Source of the DNA: JAQUOA01 sp037443785
GTDB taxonomy: Bacteria > Bacteroidota > Ignavibacteria > UBA10030 > UBA8401
Direction: 5' to 3'
Assembly (NCBI GenBank): GCA_037443785.1
Contig: JBBINR010000046.1
Coordinates: 1-24,419 of the forward strand
DNA length: 24,419 bases
Numbering within the stretch: position 1 is the stretch's first letter; every line of letters starts with the position of its first letter. The notes under the pieces were generated by a model. It worked only from the letters and a program-made list of their open reading frames with translations, ran no database searches and was not told the origin of the DNA. The position numbers and the translations under genes are program-made. Positions 8,136 to 13,789 of the stretch are shown piece after piece.

Positions 8136-8261
8136 TTACGAGTGCATCACAACAGTTGCGGATTTCAAATCCGCAGGTGCTGCTTCGAGGACAATAGAGC
8201 CAGTCGTATTTCCTGCTTGAAGAATGATCTGGCATTTGCCTAAGAAATAAATAATCCTTTG
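8136..8261 (-). pseudogene. Remnant resembling a glycoside hydrolase C-terminus
   Basis: An open stretch of about 41 codons on the minus strand, bounded by stops and lacking a start codon, ends in TAA. Its last 34 residues (GKCQIILQAG... GSIVLEAAPADLKSATV..) have the alternating pattern of the final Ig-like strands of family 2 glycoside hydrolases/beta-galactosidases, where phrases like G-x-A-x-V-I-x-R/Q-S-G-x-x-G-x-I-x-L-x-A-x-x-x-G-L-K-x-A are usual. Nothing upstream continues the fold, and an in-frame TGA precedes it. I infer a truncated gene tail left by deletion. The 360-base interval around it holds no other gene except the tRNA-Leu promoter. An exact family is not certain. Confidence 0.5.
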
Positions 8262-8337
8262 TCATGAATTTTAACAAAAATTAAAAATTTGACAAAATTA
8301 CATCTAAGGGTGCAAAAGTTTGACGGAATCTGAGTGA

Positions 8338-8667
8338 TTATAAAAAAGAAGTGCCAAAAGCGCTATTTACAATTTCTCTCACAGCACTAAGCGAAGTTTC
8401 AATAACTTGATCGGCAAGAAGGAGTCCTACACCATCAATTGATAAGAGTACATTTCGTGTAGAGTTTTTTTGTATTTCAAGATGCAGTTGAGCAGTTTCT
8501 TTCGATATTTTTTCCTGTACTACCAATGATTCGACTTTAATAATATTTTCGCCAATTTTTTTCAATTCTGACACGGCACAATCCTTTGCATTAGGCCAAT
8601 TGTCATTTAAAGTCGATTTCGCGGCGGCAATCATTGGTGGGAGTATTTCTTCCAAATTTATTGCCAT
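8338..8667 (-). CDS. Small helical protein of unknown function
   Basis: A 109-residue protein without signal peptide or membrane anchor. It appears mostly alpha-helical: an N-terminal amphipathic segment (about 5-40), a charged middle (40-70) and a glycine-containing hydrophobic C-terminal half (about 74-109, SIDGVGLLLADQVIETSLSA). A good AGGAAAG ribosome site lies at 8673-8679, five bases before the ATG, which supports it as a real gene. I have a vague memory of similar 110-residue hypothetical proteins but cannot name a family. It sits alone in a gene-poor interval, downstream of a degenerate copy of the putative regulator site. A toxin, bacteriocin-like or membrane-associating role is speculation. 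No terminator is seen after it. Confidence 0.7.
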   Translation of the reverse strand: MAINLEEILPPMIAAAKSTLNDNWPNAKDCAVSELKKIGENIIKVESLVVQEKISKETAQLHLEIQKNSTRNVLLSIDGVGLLLADQVIETSLSAVREIVNSAFGTSFL

Positions 8668-8778
8668 TGGTTCTTTCCTACTATATATTGATTTTTTGTC
8701 AATTTCTATTCATACTTATAAATGAATATACATTAAAAATAAGACTCAAAAAATCCACAATCCAGGTTCAATATCATT

Positions 8779-8800
8779 TCTTACGAATTAGGGATTTTTG
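8779..8800 (-). promoter_or_regulatory. Degenerate copy of the putative regulator site
   Basis: ATTAGGGATTTTTGA (plus strand, 8787-8801) matches ATTAGGTATTTTTGA of the site before the kinase gene at 14 of 15 positions, but the other palindrome arm is not conserved. It lies about 110 bases upstream of the 109-residue gene. It may be a decayed or half site, or chance in AT-rich DNA. Confidence 0.2.
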
Positions 8801-8828
8801 ACAATACTGTTTCTCGATGTCTATCAAT

Positions 8829-8863
8829 AAAAAAGCCGGCAATCATTTCCTCTGATAACCGGC
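8829..8863 (-). terminator. Intrinsic terminator in a gene-poor interval
   Basis: On the minus strand GCCGGT-T-ATCA, a 7-nt loop, then TGAT-T-GCCGGC, followed by TTTTTT. That is ten pairs with one T-T mismatch and a U-tract. It lies about 400 bases after the response-regulator stop, with no convincing coding region between. Confidence 0.75.
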
Positions 8864-9184
8864 AATAATGACACTTTTGAAGCTGACGTACGCCTGTATG
8901 GACAATTAAAAATTTTTATTATTTCTTTGTTGAAATATATAAATTGAATTATTAAATTGTAGTCAGAGTTTAATCGCCCCTACGCACTTTATTCATTGTT
9001 ACCCACTTCTCGCCGGAAGTCATATAGTGAAAAAGTAAACGAGGGGCATTTTTATGTTTTTCACAATAATATCCGGAAAAATTGCTCACTCCTGGGTACA
9101 ACAAAAATTTACCTTCCGCTTATCAGTTATCCTTTTAATTGACAAAAATATTATCCACTAAAAACTTTACCTCATTGCTTGGTT
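8829..9184 (-). ncRNA. Candidate regulator-controlled small RNA
   Basis: About 355 nt between a promoter-like element carrying the 24-bp regulator site (9191-9240) and an intrinsic terminator (8829-8863). No open frame here has a start codon, a ribosome site and believable composition. Possible structure: GCCCCT (9042-9047 region) can pair with AGGGGC (8975-8980 region), enclosing a small ACTTC/GAAGT hairpin. It could instead be a long 3' untranslated region of the response-regulator mRNA, since no terminator follows that gene directly. No known RNA family is recognised. Confidence 0.35.
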
Positions 9185-9190
9185 CTTATT

Positions 9191-9240
9191 AATGTATAAA
9201 GTAGAATGATTTTGGTCAATACCGTAAATTAGGTATTTTT
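9191..9240 (-). promoter_or_regulatory. 24-bp regulator site and promoter, copy 2
   Basis: The plus-strand 24-mer at 9217-9240 is identical to that at 11194-11217. Read on the minus strand it contains AATACC-N8-GGTATT, whose end merges into TTGACC (9214-9219). After 17 bases comes TACATT (9191-9196), a 4/6 match to TATAAT. The palindrome centre would be near -43 from the start, the usual place for a LuxR/NarL-type activator touching RNA polymerase. It lies 24 bases after the response-regulator stop and would drive the noncoding interval downstream. Confidence 0.5.
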
Positions 9241-9264
9241 AAATAAAAGGGTAAAAGAAAAATT

Positions 9265-9942
9265 TTATCGAATTAATCCATCGGTATATGCTTTTGCGAC
9301 GAGTGAATGACGATTATGAATCCGCAATTTGTTATAAATGTTTTTCAGGTGTGTATCGACCGTGAATCGACTGAGAGAAAGTTTTTTAGCAATTTTTTTT
9401 GTGCTAAATCCTTTTGCAATTAAATGGATGACTTCTACTTCACGGTCTGTCAGTTGATGGAGATAGCGGCTTTCTTTTGAAGCATTTAAAAGCATTCCCA
9501 TAATTTTCTTTGTCACCATTGGATCGATAGGCGACCCACCCTCCATCACTCTTTCAATCGCTCTGATAATATCCTCAGGCGTTGAAGTCTTTAATAAATA
9601 TCCAGATGCACCTAAATTCAGTGCAGTTTGAATTTCTGCTTCATCATCATACGACGTCAGCATAATTATTTTTGTTCCTTGCGACGCTTCGCGCAGAGGA
9701 ACGATTCCGTTAATACCAGACATTTGAGGCATCTTAATGTCCAATAAAATTATCGGGGGTGGATTTTGACAAGTGCGAATTTCTTTTAAAGCAGTGCGGA
9801 TGGAATGGAAGTAACGTTCGCATAAAACCTTTTTGTCTAAATTCAATGATTCTGAAAGCACCATACAGTAACTTTTATTATCATCGATTATCCAAATCGG
9901 GATACGATTTACCTTTAGTATACTGTTTTTTTTCTTTTTCAT
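9265..9942 (-). CDS. NarL/FixJ-type response regulator
   Basis: A 225-residue DNA-binding response regulator. The receiver domain (about 14-135) has the acidic pair D20-D21, phosphoacceptor D68 in LLDIKMPQMSG, the switch Thr in IIMLTSYDD and Lys in GYLLKTS. The C-terminal LuxR-type helix-turn-helix (about 164-220) reads LTDREVEVIHLIAKG through TVDTHLKNIYNKL. It should be phosphorylated by the adjacent kinase and bind a short dyad. Its ATG overlaps the kinase stop codon (ATGA), so expression is coupled. Two identical palindromic sites flank the operon, one before the kinase and one directly after this gene, and it is the obvious candidate to bind them. The stimulus is unknown. A run of Lys at the N-terminus comes from A-rich codons. 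Confidence 0.93.
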   Translation of the reverse strand: MKKKKNSILKVNRIPIWIIDDNKSYCMVLSESLNLDKKVLCERYFHSIRTALKEIRTCQNPPPIILLDIKMPQMSGINGIVPLREASQGTKIIMLTSYDDEAEIQTALNLGASGYLLKTSTPEDIIRAIERVMEGGSPIDPMVTKKIMGMLLNASKESRYLHQLTDREVEVIHLIAKGFSTKKIAKKLSLSRFTVDTHLKNIYNKLRIHNRHSLVAKAYTDGLIR

Positions 9943-10430
9943 TTATCAAGTCTAAAGACTGGCAAAAATACCGTAAACGTTGTTCCCTTGCTTTGATGAT
10001 TTTTTACTGTAATGTATCCGTTGTGATTCTTAATTATTTCCGAAACAATGGATAACCCCAACCCTGTCCCAACGCCTACTTCCTTTGTTGAAAAAAAAGG
10101 TTCAAATATTTTCCCAAGGTTTTCTTTGGGAATTCCTACTCCATTGTCCGTTACGGCAATTCTTATGAATGATCTTTTCCTATCAGTAATGCCAGCATCA
10201 TGATATTCTTCTACGGAAATAGTACTATCCAATTTAATTTTAATTTCACCCCGAACGGGGATAGCATCTTTCGCATTTTGTATAAGGTTTAAAAAAACTT
10301 GCTTCAATTGGTTTTCATCACCAAGGATTACGGCATCAGCTTTGTATATTGATTTTGAGAAATAAATTGCAATATTTTTATGCAGTTTAAACCCTTTTAT
10401 TACATGATTAAGCAGTTGCACCATATTCAT
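9939..10430 (-). CDS. Histidine kinase, ATP-binding segment (frame 3 of 3)
   Basis: A 163-residue segment holding the complete HATPase_c domain: N-box QVFLNLIQNAKDA, G1 VTDNGVGIP, F-box FEPFFSTK and G2 GVGTGLGLSIV. It has no phosphoacceptor histidine of its own. Its first ATG lies in the A7 run AAAAAAATGA, overlapping the stop of the preceding segment by 4 bases. One additional A there would fuse the two segments into an ordinary kinase. Thus it is either the last third of a frameshifted kinase, a product of slippage, or a separate ATP-binding polypeptide made by coupled re-initiation. Its stop overlaps the response-regulator ATG. Confidence 0.8.
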   Translation of the reverse strand: MNMVQLLNHVIKGFKLHKNIAIYFSKSIYKADAVILGDENQLKQVFLNLIQNAKDAIPVRGEIKIKLDSTISVEEYHDAGITDRKRSFIRIAVTDNGVGIPKENLGKIFEPFFSTKEVGVGTGLGLSIVSEIIKNHNGYITVKNHQSKGTTFTVFLPVFRLDK

Positions 10431-10675
10431 TTTTTTAACTCGGGTTTTGACCCTTTACCAATAGCAAGAATATTTTTCGCCAGTTGAATTCCTTCATTCG
10501 TACTTTCTTTAGCCGCACGCAAGATGGTTTTCGTCTTCGGCGAAGAGATCTTTTTATTGAGGAGGCTAATCGATAGTGAAATTGGCGCGAGGATATTGTG
10601 AAGATCGTGTGCAAGGCTGCTGGTAAGGAGAGATATTACTTCCATTTTTTGTGCACGGATATACACTTTTTCCAT
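10427..10675 (-). CDS. Histidine kinase, dimerisation/His segment (frame 2 of 3)
   Basis: An 82-residue segment containing the dimerisation and phosphoacceptor helix, SLAHDLHNILAPISLSISLL, of the HDxxN type in which the first His is phosphorylated. Its possible ATG (10673-10675) directly follows an A9 run at the end of the PAS segment; with one more A the text reads through as DITEKKK-MEKVYIRAQKMEV, exactly the usual PAS-to-HisKA linker. At the other end it stops at TGA within A7TGA. Alone it would be an 82-residue phosphotransfer helix pair. I consider it part of one kinase of about 410 residues interrupted twice. Confidence 0.75.
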   Translation of the reverse strand: MEKVYIRAQKMEVISLLTSSLAHDLHNILAPISLSISLLNKKISSPKTKTILRAAKESTNEGIQLAKNILAIGKGSKPELKK

Positions 10676-11148
10676 TTTTTTTTCTCAGTAATATCAATAA
10701 TAATACTGTGAACCATTCCATCGACAGAATCTCTTCGTCCTGAAAATAAAATCCATTGTTCTTTTTCGGCAGAATTAAAATACATGAGTTCACATTCCCC
10801 AACGACACCTTTCTGTAAGAGAGAGGTTTGGAGTTTACTCCGCTGATCATCAGAGAATGAGGTAAAAATTTTCTGCAACTGAGATAATGATGTACAATGG
10901 AAAATTGCGTACATCGATTGATTTGCATCGACAATTTCCCACGTCTTCGGATCAAACTTCAACATACCGGCGAGAGAATTTTCGAATAAAGCTTTATAGC
11001 GTTTTTCGCTTTTTTGAATTTCAAGAAGGCGGTTTTGCTGCGACTCAATGATTCTTTTATTGCTTGCGACGAGCACGGCAATGAATGCTACGGCAAAAAT
11101 AACTGCAAGTGCAGTCCCAATTATGATCAATAAAAGGAAATCGTTCAT
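10636..11148 (-). CDS. Histidine kinase, membrane anchor and PAS segment (frame 1 of 3)
   Basis: A 170-residue segment: one N-terminal transmembrane helix (about 4-28), a short coiled linker with KRIIESQQNRLLEIQKSEKRY, and a PAS domain (about 48-160, ALFENSLAGMLKFDP ... IVDANQSM). The last ten or so residues after ITEKKK are out-of-frame sequence following an A9 run and are probably not native. With one transmembrane helix and no periplasmic domain, sensing is most likely cytoplasmic by the PAS fold; the ligand is unknown. A good promoter (TTGCGT-N17-TATGAT) with the palindromic regulator site lies 20-69 bases upstream. No Shine-Dalgarno sequence is present. Confidence 0.78.
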   Translation of the reverse strand: MNDFLLLIIIGTALAVIFAVAFIAVLVASNKRIIESQQNRLLEIQKSEKRYKALFENSLAGMLKFDPKTWEIVDANQSMYAIFHCTSLSQLQKIFTSFSDDQRSKLQTSLLQKGVVGECELMYFNSAEKEQWILFSGRRDSVDGMVHSIIIDITEKKKWKKCISVHKKWK

Positions 11149-11167
11149 ACCATATTAAATTTACTTT

Positions 11168-11217
11168 ATCATACAGGAGTATTGCGAATAACGCAATACC
11201 GTAAATTAGGTATTTTT
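11168..11217 (-). promoter_or_regulatory. 24-bp regulator site and kinase promoter, copy 1
   Basis: On the minus strand the AATACC-N8-GGTATT site is followed by TTGCGT (11191-11196), 17 bases, and TATGAT (11168-11173; 5/6 match). The start would be near 11161, 13 bases before the kinase ATG. A second, perfect inverted repeat GTATTGCG-N5-CGCAATAC (11179-11199) overlaps the -35 and shares one arm with the first site. This layout suggests autoregulation of the two-component operon. Confidence 0.6.
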
Positions 11218-11327
11218 GAATTTGAGGTTCATGGCCGGGAATGATTAGACTTGCCTAGTAACACAAAAGTCGAGAACAATGCCAAAAAAATTGCCCTGTC
11301 AAAAACGTGGAGTAAATTTCCCAAAAT

Positions 11328-11356
11328 AAAAAAAGCCCAAATGCATTCATATGGGC
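11328..11356 (-). terminator. Intrinsic terminator after tRNA-Cys
   Basis: GCCCA-A-ATG / CAT-A-TGGGC with a CATT loop: eight pairs with one A-A mismatch. Read on the minus strand it is followed by seven T. It lies 18 bases after the tRNA-Cys 3' end. Confidence 0.7.
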
Positions 11357-11374
11357 TTATCTACTTATGGTGTG

Positions 11375-11446
11375 AGGCGCCGATCAGATTCGAACTGATG
11401 CATAAAGGTTTTGCAGACCTCTCCCTTACCACTTGGGTACGGCGCC
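11375..11446 (-). tRNA. tRNA-Cys (anticodon GCA)
   Basis: A 72-nt tRNA with acceptor stem GGCGCCG/CGGCGCC and discriminator U, the identity base for cysteine. The anticodon loop CTGCAAA gives GCA. The T-arm AGTTCGAATCT is standard. CCA is not encoded. Confidence 0.95.
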
Positions 11447-11450
11447 AAAG

Positions 11451-11482
11451 AAAAATCCCGTTCCATATCTCAGGAACGGGAT
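11451..11482 (-). terminator. Terminator-like hairpin between tRNA-Gly and tRNA-Cys
   Basis: A perfect 10-bp stem ATCCCGTTCC / GGAACGGGAT with an 8-nt loop, followed on the minus strand by TTTTTCTTT. It occupies nearly all of the 38-base spacer between the two tRNAs, ending 4 bases before the first base of tRNA-Cys. It may stop part of the transcription or mark the precursor for processing. Confidence 0.65.
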
Positions 11483-11484
11483 AG

Positions 11485-11557
<73 letters not shown>

Positions 11558-11570
11558 GTAAAACTATACA

Positions 11571-11599
11571 AATATAATCAAAGTGAGTTTTGAAGTCAA
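11571..11599 (-). promoter_or_regulatory. Promoter of tRNA-Gly
   Basis: TTGACT (11594-11599), a 17-base spacer and TATATT (11571-11576) on the minus strand, both 5/6 matches to the sigma-70 consensus. The start would be about 7 bases before the tRNA. It is the best-matched promoter in the window. Confidence 0.7.
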
Positions 11600-11610
11600 G
11601 AAAAGTGTTG

Positions 11611-12084
11611 CTACCTCGATATTTCAATAATTGAATATTTCAAAACACCGGCAGGAACTTTAATCTCAACAACATCTCCCGGTTTTTTTCCCATCAGACC
11701 TTTCCCAATTGGCGAGGTGACCGAAATTTTATTGGCATCAAAATCGGCTTCCTCGGGTGAGACAAGAAGATATTCAATTGCTTTTCCGTTCTTAGAGTCT
11801 TTCACTTTCACTTTGGAAAGGATATAAACTTTATCGTTCGGAAGATCCTTTGCTTCAATCACTCTCGACTTCGATAATGTTTCTTCTAATTTTGCAATCC
11901 GATATTCCAAATGACGCTGCTCTTCGCGAGCAGCATCATACTCCGCATTTTCACTCAAATCACCGTGGCCACGAGCCTCGGCAATTTTTGCAGCAACTTG
12001 CGCACGACCATTAACCTTCATATCGCGCAATTCATTTTCTAATTCAACAAATTTTTCTTTTGTCAGATAAACAATCTCACTCAT
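11611..12084 (-). CDS. greA: Transcription elongation factor GreA
   Basis: A 157-residue GreA, which enters the RNA polymerase secondary channel and stimulates cleavage of backtracked transcripts. The N-terminal coiled coil (about 1-75) includes AEARGHGDLSENAEYDAAREEQ, with the acidic tip residues D and E of DLSENAEYDAA used for catalysis. The C-terminal FKBP-like domain (about 80-157) has VTSPIGKGLMGKKPGDVVEI. Length is as usual for the family. The start has no Shine-Dalgarno sequence. A hairpin separates it from ribBA upstream, so it may use its own promoter or readthrough. The tRNA-Gly promoter lies just past its stop codon. Confidence 0.97.
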   Translation of the reverse strand: MSEIVYLTKEKFVELENELRDMKVNGRAQVAAKIAEARGHGDLSENAEYDAAREEQRHLEYRIAKLEETLSKSRVIEAKDLPNDKVYILSKVKVKDSKNGKAIEYLLVSPEEADFDANKISVTSPIGKGLMGKKPGDVVEIKVPAGVLKYSIIEISR

Positions 12085-12113
12085 AACGCTTCAAAACTTT
12101 GTTTATGGATATG

Positions 12114-12148
12114 AAAAACAAAAGCCATCGTCTTGGAGGACAATGGCT
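12114..12148 (-). terminator. Terminator after ribBA
   Basis: AGCCAT-C-GTC / GAC-A-ATGGCT with loop TTGGAG: nine pairs with one C-A mismatch. On the minus strand it is followed by TTTTGTTTTT. It lies about 50 bases after the ribBA stop and 30 bases before greA. Confidence 0.75.
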
Positions 12149-12200
12149 AATTTTTATTGATTTAATTTAGACGAAATTACATGCAGAAGCAAGAAAAATT

Positions 12201-13415
12201 TTATTTCGTATGAGAAAGTATCAAATGACCGAGCTTGTCTCGTTTCGTCTTCAGATACTTTTCATTCGTACTTGTTGCTTTTACTTCGATCGGAACACGT
12301 TCAACAACTTCGATGCCATACCCTTTTAAGCCAACAATTTTTTTCGGGTTATTTGTCAAAAGCCGGATTTTCTTAACTCCAAGATCTAAAAGAATCTGAG
12401 CCGCAAAACTATAATCTCTTACATCGGCATGGAAGCCAAGCGCTTCGTTAGCTTCAACGGTATCTTTCCCTTCGTCTTGAAGTTTATATGCTTTCAACTT
12501 ATTGAGCAAGCCAATTCCTCTTCCTTCTTGACGAAGATATAACAGAATTCCTGAGCCTTCCTTTTCGATAAGATTCATTGACGTGTGTAATTGCTCATTG
12601 CAATCACACCGTTGAGAACCGAACACATCTCCGGTAAGACATTCGGAATGAACACGAACAAGCACCGGTTTGTCTTTATCAATGTTCCCTTTGATTAGTG
12701 CAATGTGCTCTTTATTATCAATTTCAGATTTATACAAATGCACGTCAAATTTTCCATTCGGTGTCGGTAAAAATGTCGATACAACTTTTTCTACCAGCTT
12801 TTCACGATGACGACGATATTCGACAAGATCTTTAATCGAAACAACTTTCAAGGAAAACTTTTCTGCAAGCTTTTGCAATTCTGGCAGACGAGACATTGTT
12901 CCGTCGTCATTCATAATTTCCACAAGCGCACCGGCAGGATACAAACCCGCAAGTCTGCACAAATCGACAACCGCTTCGGTGTGCCCCGCACGTTGCAACA
13001 CACCACCGTCAACAGCACGAAGTGGAAAAATATGTCCGGGTCTTCCAAAATCATTCGGCTTTGTGTTAGGATTGGTTAATGCTTGTATGGTAATCGACCG
13101 ATCAGAAGCGGAAACCCCGGTTGTCGTTCCATGCAGAAAATCAATCGGAACAGTGAATGGAGTTTCATGAAGCGAGGTATTGTTTTCAACCATCGGATCA
13201 AGATGAAGTTCTTGCGCACGTTGAGATGTAATTGAAGCACACAATATTCCACGGCCGTGTTTTACAAAAAAATTGACTATCTCCGGCGTAATCTTATCCG
13301 CAGCGACAACAAAGTCTCCTTCGTTTTCGCGATCTTCATCATCAACCACAATGATCGTTTTGCCCGCTCGAAGATCAACAAGAGCTTCATCTATGGTATT
13401 AAGTGATACCGACAT
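12201..13415 (-). CDS. ribBA: Bifunctional riboflavin enzyme RibBA
   Basis: A 404-residue fusion supplying both entry branches of riboflavin synthesis. The N-terminal half (about 1-200) is 3,4-dihydroxy-2-butanone-4-phosphate synthase, which acts on ribulose 5-phosphate: DDEDRENEGD holds the metal-binding acidic loop and RAGHTEAVVDL the conserved His145. The C-terminal half (about 205-404) is GTP cyclohydrolase II: zinc ligands C259, C270 and C272 in HSECLTGDVFGSQRCDC, then LRQEGRGIGLLNKL. Both active sites look intact. Its ATG overlaps the yajC stop by one base (TAATG), so translation is coupled. No FMN riboswitch is seen, as expected inside an operon. Confidence 0.97.
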   Translation of the reverse strand: MSVSLNTIDEALVDLRAGKTIIVVDDEDRENEGDFVVAADKITPEIVNFFVKHGRGILCASITSQRAQELHLDPMVENNTSLHETPFTVPIDFLHGTTTGVSASDRSITIQALTNPNTKPNDFGRPGHIFPLRAVDGGVLQRAGHTEAVVDLCRLAGLYPAGALVEIMNDDGTMSRLPELQKLAEKFSLKVVSIKDLVEYRRHREKLVEKVVSTFLPTPNGKFDVHLYKSEIDNKEHIALIKGNIDKDKPVLVRVHSECLTGDVFGSQRCDCNEQLHTSMNLIEKEGSGILLYLRQEGRGIGLLNKLKAYKLQDEGKDTVEANEALGFHADVRDYSFAAQILLDLGVKKIRLLTNNPKKIVGLKGYGIEVVERVPIEVKATSTNEKYLKTKRDKLGHLILSHTK

Positions 13416-13750
13416 TATTGTGTTACGCCTTCTACTTCGCCTTGTTTATTGACTACGGCAATCGAACTTCGTTCAAGTTTTACTTTTATATTATCCGCAA
13501 GTTCAATCAAAACGGTTTTTTCTTCAACAGCGATAATTTTTCCATGCAGTCCTCCGGCAGTAACAATCTTATCTCCCTTTTTAATTGTGGAAAGTAATTG
13601 CTCTCTTTCCTTTGTTCGTTTTTGCTGGGGACGGATAATCATAAAATAAAAAATAGCGATGATCAAAGCGAACATAATGATTGTGCTGTAAATTTCTCCG
13701 CCGCCTTGTCCGCCTTGCGGTGGTGCCATTGCTAGAATCTGTTGGAACAT
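13415..13750 (-). CDS. yajC: Preprotein translocase accessory subunit YajC
   Basis: A 111-residue YajC. One transmembrane helix (about 19-41, IIMFALIIAIFYFMIIRPQQKR) carries the RPQQKR signature at its cytoplasmic end, followed by a KOW-like domain (KKGDKIVTAGGLHGKI ... TVLIELADNIKVKLERSSI). It associates with SecDF at the Sec translocon and helps protein export. It lies 39 bases after tgt, the common tgt-yajC order, and is joined to ribBA by a one-base overlap. Confidence 0.95.
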   Translation of the reverse strand: MFQQILAMAPPQGGQGGGEIYSTIIMFALIIAIFYFMIIRPQQKRTKEREQLLSTIKKGDKIVTAGGLHGKIIAVEEKTVLIELADNIKVKLERSSIAVVNKQGEVEGVTQ

Positions 13751-13789
13751 CTGTTTCTCTCCATAATAAATGAATATATAAATAGTAAG

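Noticed and set aside
8153..8175. TGCGGATTT/AAATCCGCA hairpin as a terminator
   Set aside because: The perfect palindrome leaves almost no loop and has no T-run; it is explained by the coding relic.
8744..8920. Roughly 40-codon open stretch on the minus strand with MIAGFFIDRHRETV and a nearby AGAGG
   Set aside because: It crosses the terminator hairpin, the only ATG is internal with too short a ribosome-site spacing, and no known protein is suggested.
8975..9035. 17-codon frame MTSGEKWVTMNKVRRGD inside the putative small RNA
   Set aside because: It has no ribosome site and is short enough to be chance; kept as noncoding.
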